This document shows positions 24,854 through 33,674 of a stretch of DNA of 64,000 nt, piece by piece. How positions within the stretch are numbered: the stretch's first letter is position 1; every line of letters starts with the position of its first letter. The notes beneath the pieces are model-generated. The model was given only the letters and a program-made list of their open reading frames with translations, had not been told where the DNA came from and did no database searches. Made by a program: the position numbers and the translations under genes. This DNA comes from Joostella atrarenae. GTDB taxonomy: Bacteria > Bacteroidota > Bacteroidia > Flavobacteriales > Flavobacteriaceae. The DNA is taken from NCBI RefSeq assembly GCF_021764745.1, contig NZ_JAETXX010000001.1, positions 248,001-312,000 on the forward strand, written 5' to 3'.

Positions 24854-27800
24854 TTAAACTGGTGACACATCATCTAGTTTTTCAATAACTTCTTCCTTTT
24901 TACTTCTGAATTTAAACTTTATTAAATATACGATGTAAAATAAAAGTGGAACAATAATTAGCGTTAAGAAAGTAGCTATAAATAGTCCGAAAATTACTGT
25001 CCAAGCTAGAGGACCCCAGAAAATTACGTTATCTCCTCCCATATAAATATCAGGGTTAAAATTGGTAAACAAGGAGAAGAAATCAATATTCAACCCAATT
25101 GCCAAAGGAATTAATCCTAAAATGGTAGTAATTGCCGTAAGTAAAACTGGACGTAATCTTGCTCTTCCAGACATTACTAATACTTCTTTCATGTCTTCTT
25201 TAGGAAGAATATCATCATTTTCAGTTAATCCTAATCTTATTTTTCTTCTATCGATAAGAATCTGAGCATAATCGAGTAATACAACTCCATTATTAACCAC
25301 AATTCCGGCCAGCGAGATAATTCCCATCATTGTCATCATAATAACAAACGACCAACCTGTAACCATTAATCCTCCAAAAACTCCTATAAAACTCAAGAAG
25401 ATAGCTAACATAATAATAGTTGGCTTAGAAATAGAGCTAAACTGAAAAATTAAAATTAGCATAATAAGTCCCAATCCTGAAAAGAAAGCACCCATTAAGA
25501 AATTCATTTGCTTTTGTTGCTCTTCTAACTGACCAGTATAATCAATATGAATCTCATTTGGAGCATCAAAATTATTCATCTCCTTTTGGATCTTCCCTAC
25601 AACAGCACCAGCATCAGTATAACCTGGAGCTAATCCAGAATACACGGTAACCACACGCTTTAAATCTCTATGCTTAATAGCACTAAAAGAAGAGGTGTTT
25701 TTATGCTTTGAAACAGCAGAAACAGGAATCTCCTTTATTTGTCCAGACGCCTGATCACGAAATATTATATTCTGATCGAAAAGCGCACTCTGATTGTATC
25801 TTAAATCTTCATTGAAACGAACATAAATATCGTAATCATCTCCATCTTCTTTATAGATCCCAGCTTTTTCACCAAAAATAGAACGACGCAATTGATTCCC
25901 TACTTGCCCAACAGCAACTCCAAGTTCTCCCGCTTTTTGTCTGTCAACTTCAACAACCATTGCAGGTTTGTCTTTATTTACATCGATCTTAAGCTCTTCA
26001 ACTCCAGCTACATTTCTAGTGTTGATATAATCACGCATTTTTTCAGCAGTAACAATTAACTCATCATAATCTTCACCACTTAATTCTATATTAATTGGAT
26101 ATCCTGTAGGAGGTCCATTAGCATCTTTTTCAACAGAAATAGCAATTCCTGGGAAAACACCGTTTAGTGCTTCTTGAACCTTCTTACGAAGCACTTCACT
26201 ATCTTTTCCACGACGATATTTATACTCGCGCATGGTCGCGGTAATCTTCCCTTTATGAGGCATTTCTGCACTAGAACCACCATCTGTTTGTGGGTTTCCA
26301 GCTCCTTCTCCTACTTGAGAAACAGCAGATTCTACCATATAATTATAATCACCATCCATGTATTCATCAGCATTTAAAACTGCATAAACACGCTTCTCAA
26401 TTTCTTTTGTAATGGCATTTGTTTTGTCGATATCTGTTCCCTGCGGATATTCGATATAAACTATAATCTGATTTGGCTTATTATCTGGGAAAAACTCAAC
26501 CTTCGTTCTCCCACTTCCTAAAGAAGCACCAAACAGCATAAATACAACTATTAACAAAGCAAAAGTAGCCGTCACATAAATTCCAGGTCTCCATCCTTGA
26601 AGAGACTTTTTTAAGAAATTCTGATACTTATTCTCTAACCAAGTCAATGTGTGTCTTTGGAAGTAATCTGCAGATCCTTTTAGCCAATATCTATAAATCC
26701 AGAACATTATAGCAGTAAAGATCATTAATGTACCAATACCACGAATAGTTCCTCCAAATATTAGTATCAGTATTCCTGGAATTCCTAAAATTATGCTCAA
26801 CCTAATTAGTTGCTTTCTTGTAAGCCTTTTCTCTGCAGTATCCATAAACTGAGATACCAACATCGAGTTCATAAAAATAGCAACTACAAGAGATGAACCA
26901 AGTACAACAGAAAGTGTAATCGGGAAATATTTCATAAACTCTCCCATTACTCCAGGCCACATTCCTAATGGAATAAAAGCGGCAACAGTTGTTGCTGTAG
27001 AAATAATAATAGGGAAAGCAATCTCTCCTATTCCTTTTTTAGCAGCTTCTATTCGAGACATTTTCTCTTCATCCATCAATCGGTAAACGTTCTCTACAAC
27101 AACGATTCCGTTATCCACTAACATCCCCAGACCCATAATAAGTCCGAAAAGAATCATGGTGTTTAAAGTGTACCCTAATGCTTGCAAAATCATAAACGAC
27201 ATAAACATCGACATCGGGATTGCAAACCCTACAAAGAGTGCGTTTCGGAATCCTAAGAAGAACATTAACACTCCTACAACTAATATAATCCCGAAGATGA
27301 TATTGTTTACAAGGTCATTTACCTGATTTAATGTTTGTGACGATTGATCGTTTGCTACTGTAATCGATAAATCTGGTGGATAATAACTTTTCTTAGCAGT
27401 TTTTATAATTTCTTGAATCTGCTCAGAAGCTTCAATCATGTTTTTTCCAGCTCGTTTTTTAACATCGAGCATTACTACACTTTGACCAAATTCTCGAGCA
27501 AACGTAGTTTTATCTTCTTCTTTAAAAGTTACTTCAGCAATATCTCTTAAATAAACAACTCCATCTTGAGATTTTACTACAAAATTATCAAGCTCCTTCG
27601 GGTTTTCAACTTCCCCTAAAATTCGAATTGTTCTACGTTGCCCACTAGTAATCATATTCCCTGCAGACATCGTAACGTTTCCATTACGAATCGTATTCAA
27701 CACATCGTCAAAGCTAATTTTAGCAGCCATCATTTTATAAACATCAACAGCTACCTCAACTTCTTTCTCTTGAGCTCCACGAATATCTACTTGCTTAATC

Positions 27801-28354
27801 TCTGGAAGTTCTTCAATTTTATCTTCAAGGTATTCACCAAATTCTTTTAATTTATCAACAGGATAATCTCCCTGAATATTGATATTTAAAATTGGCATCT
27901 CTTCAGACAAGTTAAGATCAAATACATTTGGCTCTACCTTTGCATCATTAAATACTGGCCAATCTTCGCCAGCTTTTTCAGCATCTACCTCATCTTTAAC
28001 TTTTTGCTTTGCAGCTTCTACGGCAATGTCTTCATCAAATTCAACAGTAATAATAGAATAATCCTCTTGAGAAGTAGACAGAATCTCAACGACATTACTT
28101 ACGTTTTTCAACTCATCTTCTAACGGGTCTGTAATTAAACGTTCTATATCTTCGGCAGTATTCCCTGGATATGGAGTACTGATGTAAATCTTAGTTTCTT
28201 TTACTTCGGGAAACGACTCACGAGGCATTCCGAAATATGCGGAAACCCCCAAGGCAAGAACAATCGCTATCATTACATAGATAGTGGTTTTGTTCTCGAT
28301 AGCCCAGGACGAAAGCCCAAATTCTTTATCGGCGTTTTTATTAATTTTACTCAT
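24854..28354 (-). CDS. RND family efflux transporter, inner-membrane permease subunit
   Basis: A 1166-aa AcrB/MexB-fold proton antiporter. The N-terminal helix (residues ~17-37) is followed by a large periplasmic porter loop and a bundle of helices around 335-560, and the pattern repeats in the second half. The TM4 motif reads LVDNGIVVVENVYRLMDE: the first proton-relay Asp is present but the adjacent Asp of AcrB is Asn. It is ~120 residues longer than AcrB, partly through an insertion of extra hydrophobic segments near 515-560. It is the last gene of a tetR-tolC-adaptor-RND operon, 3 nt after the adaptor gene. Substrates are unknown. Confidence 0.94.
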   Translation of the reverse strand: MSKINKNADKEFGLSSWAIENKTTIYVMIAIVLALGVSAYFGMPRESFPEVKETKIYISTPYPGNTAEDIERLITDPLEDELKNVSNVVEILSTSQEDYSIITVEFDEDIAVEAAKQKVKDEVDAEKAGEDWPVFNDAKVEPNVFDLNLSEEMPILNINIQGDYPVDKLKEFGEYLEDKIEELPEIKQVDIRGAQEKEVEVAVDVYKMMAAKISFDDVLNTIRNGNVTMSAGNMITSGQRRTIRILGEVENPKELDNFVVKSQDGVVYLRDIAEVTFKEEDKTTFAREFGQSVVMLDVKKRAGKNMIEASEQIQEIIKTAKKSYYPPDLSITVANDQSSQTLNQVNDLVNNIIFGIILVVGVLMFFLGFRNALFVGFAIPMSMFMSFMILQALGYTLNTMILFGLIMGLGMLVDNGIVVVENVYRLMDEEKMSRIEAAKKGIGEIAFPIIISTATTVAAFIPLGMWPGVMGEFMKYFPITLSVVLGSSLVVAIFMNSMLVSQFMDTAEKRLTRKQLIRLSIILGIPGILILIFGGTIRGIGTLMIFTAIMFWIYRYWLKGSADYFQRHTLTWLENKYQNFLKKSLQGWRPGIYVTATFALLIVVFMLFGASLGSGRTKVEFFPDNKPNQIIVYIEYPQGTDIDKTNAITKEIEKRVYAVLNADEYMDGDYNYMVESAVSQVGEGAGNPQTDGGSSAEMPHKGKITATMREYKYRRGKDSEVLRKKVQEALNGVFPGIAISVEKDANGPPTGYPINIELSGEDYDELIVTAEKMRDYINTRNVAGVEELKIDVNKDKPAMVVEVDRQKAGELGVAVGQVGNQLRRSIFGEKAGIYKEDGDDYDIYVRFNEDLRYNQSALFDQNIIFRDQASGQIKEIPVSAVSKHKNTSSFSAIKHRDLKRVVTVYSGLAPGYTDAGAVVGKIQKEMNNFDAPNEIHIDYTGQLEEQQKQMNFLMGAFFSGLGLIMLILIFQFSSISKPTIIMLAIFLSFIGVFGGLMVTGWSFVIMMTMMGIISLAGIVVNNGVVLLDYAQILIDRRKIRLGLTENDDILPKEDMKEVLVMSGRARLRPVLLTAITTILGLIPLAIGLNIDFFSLFTNFNPDIYMGGDNVIFWGPLAWTVIFGLFIATFLTLIIVPLLFYIVYLIKFKFRSKKEEVIEKLDDVSPV

Positions 28355-28357
28355 GGA

Positions 28358-29521
28358 CTATTGCTTTAATATTTGAACGTTTTGTCCTTCTTGAACACTA
28401 CGTGCACCTTCTTTTATAATATGATCTCCGGCTTTTATTCCTTCTAGAATCTCTACTAAATCTCCTTGTGTTTTTCCTGTTTGAATAATCGACTGATGCA
28501 CTTCAGCTTCATTACTCCCATTGATATTTGTAGCGATATACACATATTGATTTCCTTCTGAATTTTCTGAAATAACACTTTGAGGAATTAAGAAAGCATT
28601 TTCACTAGTATAATCGTTAATAACAACCTTAGCCGTTAAGTTTGGCTTTATCAACCCATCTTTATTAGGAACTCCAACTTCAATTTTAAAAGAGCGGTTA
28701 TTTGGATTGATGTAATTACTTACTTGTCTAATTTCTGTATCTATCTTTTTGTTGATTACTGGAAAATCAGCAATTACTTTAGTCCCTTTTTCGATACTAG
28801 CTAAATATTTTTCTGGAACCTCAGATTCGATATACATATTGCTTAAACTTACAATACGCATTAAAGGTGTTCCCATAGAAACATTACTCCCTTGATCTGA
28901 CATTATTTCTTCAATTGTTCCTGAAAATGGAGCTACAACAGTTGCTTTAGCTAACTGACTCTCCAATTGAGAAACAGCACTTTTATTAGACTCATATTGT
29001 GTTTCAGCCTGTAAATACTGAATCTCTGAACCAATATTCTGCTCCCATAATCTTTTCTGACGCTCATAAGTTGTTTGCGATAAGCTCTCTTGTGCTTTTA
29101 ATTGTGCTAATTGAGCTCCAAGACCACCTTCGTCAATTCTAGCTAAAACTTGCCCTTTCCTTACTTCTTGTCCTTCTTTTACTAAAACTTGTTGAAGTGC
29201 ACCAGAATATTCAGCATTTATAATAATATTCTCTTTAGTACTTACACTTCCTTGTAATTCTATATAATGATTAAAAAGAGAATCCTTTGCTACAAAAGTA
29301 GTCACCAAAGCATAGTTTTTTGTTGTATCTAGCTTTTTCACTGCTTGATTAAGTGCTTTTAAATCTGCACTTAAAGCATCGTGTTCTGCATTTACCTGTT
29401 CACGCTTTGCCTTTATCTGCTCTAAATTTCCGCTTTCTATAACGTCTTCTACAGATTTATTATCGCCTCCACAAGAAGCCAAAATCAAGGCTGTTAATAT
29501 GATTAAATATGTTTGTTTCAT
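28358..29521 (-). CDS. RND efflux periplasmic adaptor (membrane fusion lipoprotein)
   Basis: A 387-aa lipoprotein (lipobox LASC, Cys17). A coiled-coil at about 30-70 is followed by a lipoyl-like half motif (ALQQVLVKEGQEVRKGQVLA near 110), an alpha-hairpin (130-185), the second lipoyl half (VVAPFSGTIEEIMSDQGSNV near 195) and beta-barrel plus membrane-proximal domains. It bridges the RND pump and the TolC channel. It lies 11 nt after the TolC gene and 3 nt before the pump gene. Confidence 0.94.
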   Translation of the reverse strand: MKQTYLIILTALILASCGGDNKSVEDVIESGNLEQIKAKREQVNAEHDALSADLKALNQAVKKLDTTKNYALVTTFVAKDSLFNHYIELQGSVSTKENIIINAEYSGALQQVLVKEGQEVRKGQVLARIDEGGLGAQLAQLKAQESLSQTTYERQKRLWEQNIGSEIQYLQAETQYESNKSAVSQLESQLAKATVVAPFSGTIEEIMSDQGSNVSMGTPLMRIVSLSNMYIESEVPEKYLASIEKGTKVIADFPVINKKIDTEIRQVSNYINPNNRSFKIEVGVPNKDGLIKPNLTAKVVINDYTSENAFLIPQSVISENSEGNQYVYIATNINGSNEAEVHQSIIQTGKTQGDLVEILEGIKAGDHIIKEGARSVQEGQNVQILKQ

Positions 29522-29532
29522 CTTTTTTTGAT

Positions 29533-30903
29533 TTATTTTTTTGCTGATTCGTTTCTTGTTGATAATTGAGGTGTGTTTAAAACAGTTTCTAATGTTGCCT
29601 TCGTTTCGATCACGTCCAACATAGAATTTATATATTCTTGTTGCGCGGTATACAACTGAGTTTGCGCTTGTCTTAAATCGAAACTTGTGGTAATACCCTC
29701 TCTATATTTTATTAAGTTCTTTTTTTCAATACGCTCTGCAAGTCCTAAATTACTTTCTGCTGTATGGTAATTTTCAATAGCAAACTTATAATTACTCTTC
29801 GCTCTATCAAGATCTAAATTAATCTGTTGCTTGGCTTGAATAAAATCTGTTTTAGATTGATCTAATGCTATTTTTGCTTGCTGCGTTCTTGCACTTCTTT
29901 GTAGGGAGCTAAAAATAGGAATATTCATACTCAACCCTAATATCGAAGACTGGAACCATGAAGTTTCATTTTCAAAGAATATAAAGTCATTATCATAAGC
30001 GGCAGTACCGTAATTTATAAATCCGTTTATAGTTGGCAATGCTTTACTTTTTTCAAGCTTTACTTCCAATTCTCTTTGCTCCGTTAGATTTTTTGCGATT
30101 CTATAATCTACATTATCTTCAAAATCAAATGAAGTTTCCGTTAATGCTAAGCTTACACTTTCTATTGTCAAAGTCTCTAAGCTATCCTCTAGATTTACCT
30201 CTGCATCTACAGGAATTCCAAGTGCTAAATTTAGCATCTGCTTCGCTATAGATTCCATTCTCTTGGAATTACTTAACTGGTTTTGAATTTGTGCTGTTGT
30301 AATCTGTAGCTGCTCTACATCTTCCTCTTCAGCAAAACCATTATCATACATAGCTTGTGCCTCATTAAGATTATCTTTTAAGGTAACAAGGTTTTTCTCA
30401 AAAATTGCAACACTCTCTTCGGTTAACAAAACACCACCGTAAGCATTAATTACTCCTTTTCTAACCTCTAAAAGAGTTTTCTCATTAGCATTTTCATTAT
30501 AATCAACAAAAACTTTAGCTGCTTGAAGCCCTACCAAGTAAGAACCGTCAAAAATAAGCTGTGTTAATGTCCCTGTAAGCGACATGTTCTGTTTTGTTCC
30601 AAAAGTTACTGGCACAAAAGTTCCAGGCTCAGCACCAGCAATCTCACCAGGAATAAGAGTTACAGGCTGCTTTATTTGATTCTGATAATCTACAGCTCCA
30701 TTTATTTGAGGAAGACCAGCTGCTGTAGTTTCCCATTTTTTCTTTAAAGATATTGCAATGTCACGCCTAGAGTTTATTGCTGTATAACTACTGTCTAAAG
30801 CAAAATTTATAGCCTCTTCCATAGAAAAGCTATATTTTTTTTCTTGAGAGAATCCCAACGTAGTAATTAGTAGCAATATGGCGATGATATAATATTTTCT
30901 CAT
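29533..30903 (-). CDS. TolC family outer membrane efflux protein
   Basis: A 456-aa outer-membrane channel with a cleavable signal (MRKYYIIAILLLITTLGFSQ) and two OEP repeats, each with long helical heptad stretches (about 30-220 and 250-440). The repeat ends carry the usual ...EGITTSFDLRQAQTQLYTAQ segment. It forms the outer-membrane exit of the tripartite pump encoded directly downstream and starts 3 nt after tetR. Confidence 0.94.
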   Translation of the reverse strand: MRKYYIIAILLLITTLGFSQEKKYSFSMEEAINFALDSSYTAINSRRDIAISLKKKWETTAAGLPQINGAVDYQNQIKQPVTLIPGEIAGAEPGTFVPVTFGTKQNMSLTGTLTQLIFDGSYLVGLQAAKVFVDYNENANEKTLLEVRKGVINAYGGVLLTEESVAIFEKNLVTLKDNLNEAQAMYDNGFAEEEDVEQLQITTAQIQNQLSNSKRMESIAKQMLNLALGIPVDAEVNLEDSLETLTIESVSLALTETSFDFEDNVDYRIAKNLTEQRELEVKLEKSKALPTINGFINYGTAAYDNDFIFFENETSWFQSSILGLSMNIPIFSSLQRSARTQQAKIALDQSKTDFIQAKQQINLDLDRAKSNYKFAIENYHTAESNLGLAERIEKKNLIKYREGITTSFDLRQAQTQLYTAQQEYINSMLDVIETKATLETVLNTPQLSTRNESAKK

Positions 30904-30906
30904 CGT

Positions 30907-31512
30907 TTAATTTTTGTTTTCGTTAATAAATTCATTTAAAATAGTTAGTCCTTTATCCGTGGCAATGCCTCGAATATGGTATTCTAGAAATTTGGTCCCT
31001 AGCTCATCAGTCTTGTATATATCAACGGGGAAAATTTCTGTATCTTTTATTCCCACCATTCCGCTAAAATAAATTCGAGAAATAAAGTCTACATCTAATT
31101 CTTTACGGTACATTCCAAGATCCACCCCCTTTTTGATGTTACCTGACACGCTTTCTTTCATTACCTCAAACTGCTTAAGAATAAGTCTATCATATATTCT
31201 CGGGTAATATTTTTTTAATTGAAATTGTGCGGACGACTTCTTATCCCTTAAATAATCACTTGTGAATTTTTTTATATGAAATAGCTCCTCGATAGGATTA
31301 GGAGCTGCTTCACAGATAAATTCAATACCACTACAAATCGATTCAAAAATATAAAAAGCGGTAGCCTCTACTAATGCTGTTTTTGTTTTGAAATGTTGAT
31401 ATATTGTCTTTTTAGACATCCCCAATTCATCAGCAATATCATCCATCGTAACGCTTTTAAAGCCTAGGCTTAAAAACATTTCTGTTGCTTTATCAAGTAT
31501 TTTCTCTTTCAT
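30907..31512 (-). CDS. TetR/AcrR family transcriptional repressor
   Basis: A 201-aa regulator. The start at 31512 gives MKEKILDKATEMFLSLGFKS, the usual TetR N-terminus; an in-frame upstream start would add 13 residues and would place the -7 box inside the coding region. The helix-turn-helix is at about 25-45 (VTMDDIADELGMSKKTIYQH, then FKTKTALV). The C-terminal ligand domain is variable. It heads the efflux operon, whose promoter contains a perfect inverted repeat, so autoregulation with de-repression by a pump substrate is likely. Confidence 0.93.
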   Translation of the reverse strand: MKEKILDKATEMFLSLGFKSVTMDDIADELGMSKKTIYQHFKTKTALVEATAFYIFESICSGIEFICEAAPNPIEELFHIKKFTSDYLRDKKSSAQFQLKKYYPRIYDRLILKQFEVMKESVSGNIKKGVDLGMYRKELDVDFISRIYFSGMVGIKDTEIFPVDIYKTDELGTKFLEYHIRGIATDKGLTILNEFINENKN

Positions 31513-31521
31513 AATTGGGTG

Positions 31522-31551
31522 CAAATATAATACAGGAAACTTTAAAAACAA
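31522..31551 (-). promoter_or_regulatory. Promoter of the tetR-efflux operon
   Basis: The minus strand carries TTG (31551 to 31549), a 19-nt spacer and TATATTTG (31529 to 31522), a full match to the Bacteroidota promoter, 9 nt upstream of the chosen tetR ATG. Confidence 0.7.
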
Positions 31552-31562
31552 TAAAAGTTTCC
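31535..31562. promoter_or_regulatory. Probable TetR operator
   Basis: A perfect inverted repeat GGAAACTTT (31535-31543) / AAAGTTTCC (31554-31562) with a 10-nt spacer covers the -33 element of the efflux promoter. Its 28-bp size and position fit a TetR-family dimer or dimer-pair site that blocks the promoter. Confidence 0.7.
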
Positions 31563-31640
31563 AAAGTATTACAATTATTTAACTTCGAAATTAAATTGGC
31601 ATTTTTTTTAATTATGGTATTTTAGCCGAAAATTGATTCT

Positions 31641-32615
31641 ATGTTATCTATCGAAGCCTATAGAGACACTTTTATTAGTCATCTTGAGGAAGCATTTGTT
31701 ACGAAAGAGCCCGTAAATTTATACGAGCCTATCAATTACATTTTAAATATAGGAGGGAAACGTTTACGTCCAATCCTAACTTTAATGACCGCAGATATAT
31801 TTGGAAAAAACTATAAGGATGCGATTCATGCTGCAATGGCGATAGAGATGTTTCATAATTTCTCTTTAGTTCATGATGATATTATGGACGATGCTCCACT
31901 GCGAAGAGGAAAAGAAACTGTACATGAAAAATGGGATCTAAACACAGGAATTCTTTCTGGAGATGCCATGCTTATTGTTGCGTATCAATTTTTTGAAAAT
32001 TATAAACCTGAAACTTTTCAGAAGCTAGCTAAACTATTCAGTAAAACTGCTATTGAAGTTTGCGAAGGTCAGCAGTACGATGTTGATTTTGAAACTCGAG
32101 ACGATGTTACCATCGAAGAATATATAAAAATGATCACCTATAAAACGGCAGTACTTGTTGGTGCAGCGATGAAAATGGGTGCAATAATAGCAGATTCTAA
32201 CGAAGAAGAAGCGCAGGCTATTTATGATTTTGGTCTTAATTTAGGAATTGCTTTTCAGCTAAAAGATGATTATTTAGATGCCTTTGGAGATCCAAAAACA
32301 TTTGGAAAACAAGTTGGTGGCGATATTATAGAAAATAAGAAAACTTATTTATACTTAAAAACACTCGAGCATTTAACAGCAGAAGAGGCGCAGCAATTGC
32401 ACCACCTGTATTCTATTAGTCCAAACGAAGCTTCTAATAAAATCCAAACGGTAAAAGAGCTTATGGTTTCAAGCAAAGCTGCAGAAGCTACATTAGAAGC
32501 CATCGAAGATTACACCGATAAAGCGTTAGAGATACTCAATAAACTATCTATTGATGACACTAAAAAAGATGCACTAAGAGATTTTGCAAACATGCTTATG
32601 GGAAGAGTAGTGTAA
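31641..32615 (+). CDS. Polyprenyl (short-chain isoprenyl diphosphate) synthase
   Basis: A 324-aa trans-isoprenyl diphosphate synthase. The first Asp-rich motif DDIMDD starts at Asp79, followed by PLRRGK; GDAMLIVAYQ and the second motif FQLKDDYLDAFGD are present, with KTFGKQVGGDI near 228. The first motif has no two-residue insertion. It condenses IPP with allylic diphosphates, giving FPP, GGPP or longer products; chain length cannot be fixed by eye. It is divergent from tetR and its stop lies 3 nt from the convergent stop of the next gene, with no terminator between. Confidence 0.93.
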   Translation: MLSIEAYRDTFISHLEEAFVTKEPVNLYEPINYILNIGGKRLRPILTLMTADIFGKNYKDAIHAAMAIEMFHNFSLVHDDIMDDAPLRRGKETVHEKWDLNTGILSGDAMLIVAYQFFENYKPETFQKLAKLFSKTAIEVCEGQQYDVDFETRDDVTIEEYIKMITYKTAVLVGAAMKMGAIIADSNEEEAQAIYDFGLNLGIAFQLKDDYLDAFGDPKTFGKQVGGDIIENKKTYLYLKTLEHLTAEEAQQLHHLYSISPNEASNKIQTVKELMVSSKAAEATLEAIEDYTDKALEILNKLSIDDTKKDALRDFANMLMGRVV

Positions 32616-32618
32616 CAG

Positions 32619-33611
32619 CTATTCTACATAAGGCACTTTTTGAGTATGAATTTCTGGAGTTTTTATAAGAACAGGAATAGTTTTTGTTGTTTCAACAATA
32701 GCTACAACTTCGATCCCAATATGAATTCCATATAAATTATCTGGATTTTTGATTCCTATAAAATACTTTTCTTTTGGCACTTCTTTAACCTGAATTATCC
32801 CTGACTTATAATTTTCACGAGTTCCATCCAAAGAAAAAGTAAAGTCTTCATTATTTCTGAATAGCATTGCCTGCTCTTTATTTAACAAGTACACATCACA
32901 AATATGAGCTCCAGGAGGCGCTTGTAAATTTGTTACTGCTGATGAAATAGAACTTACTTCTGTATCTAAATATTTTGAAAGTTCTGAAGCCAAACTAAAA
33001 GTACCTGCCGTTTTATTAATCGCTTCTTTATCACGATCTGCGGTAAGCACATAAAACCATTCTCTAGTATTTTCTGGTAGATAGACTGGAAAAACAACTC
33101 TATCTTTTCCGCCTTTAACAAGCTTATTTGACTTACTATTGAGATAAAACTGCTCTTTTTGGATAGTTTCTGTTGTAAGCTTACTCACCTCTTTTAATTC
33201 CGTTTTTTCAGGACCGTAAGTTGTATCGTAAACTGTTCTATAAGCAATTGTAGCAGGTTTTCTACCTTGAGAATCTATGTTTACTTGTACAGAAAACGTC
33301 AACTCTTTATTAGAATCATTATCAAAACTCAATTTATAAATACTTTTTTCAGAAATAGCCATTGACCTTTTTAATGACTTAAAATTATCTTCAGAAAAGA
33401 CTGTATTACCATCATTTAATGAACTAAAAGTGAAATCTGCTATTTTCTTTCCTTTAATTTTCTTGATATTAAAGCTTACCAGATCTCCTTCTTGAGCAGC
33501 TATCAAAAAGCTTTTTTCTGAATCACTTTCTAAAACTACAACTTCATTGATATTAGTCTGACTGTAAATCACATTCAGAAATAAAAACAAAAAATAAGGC
33601 AACAATTTCAT
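32619..33611 (-). CDS. Secreted protein of unknown function next to a TonB receptor
   Basis: A 330-aa protein with a cleavable signal (MKLLPYFLFLFLNVIYSQ). I do not recognise a domain. The sequence is beta-rich with repeated short hydrophobic strands and no membrane segment after the signal. VVFPVYLPENTREWFYVLTA at about 171-190 and the C-terminal GIHIGIEVVAIVE are the most conserved-looking parts, and it ends close to the last strand. It lies 63 nt downstream of the TonB receptor gene on the same strand, so it may be a periplasmic or surface partner of that metal-related receptor. Confidence 0.75.
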   Translation of the reverse strand: MKLLPYFLFLFLNVIYSQTNINEVVVLESDSEKSFLIAAQEGDLVSFNIKKIKGKKIADFTFSSLNDGNTVFSEDNFKSLKRSMAISEKSIYKLSFDNDSNKELTFSVQVNIDSQGRKPATIAYRTVYDTTYGPEKTELKEVSKLTTETIQKEQFYLNSKSNKLVKGGKDRVVFPVYLPENTREWFYVLTADRDKEAINKTAGTFSLASELSKYLDTEVSSISSAVTNLQAPPGAHICDVYLLNKEQAMLFRNNEDFTFSLDGTRENYKSGIIQVKEVPKEKYFIGIKNPDNLYGIHIGIEVVAIVETTKTIPVLIKTPEIHTQKVPYVE

Positions 33612-33674
33612 TCTTTAGATTTTAGCTAAAAGTAAATATTTTACACTAATTCAATAACATAGAAAATAAAAAAC

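Noticed and set aside
24854-31512. Heavy-metal (CusA/CzcA) assignment for the RND pump
   Set aside because: No metal-binding Met cluster or His-rich adaptor tail was seen, and the regulator is TetR-type; the substrate is left open.
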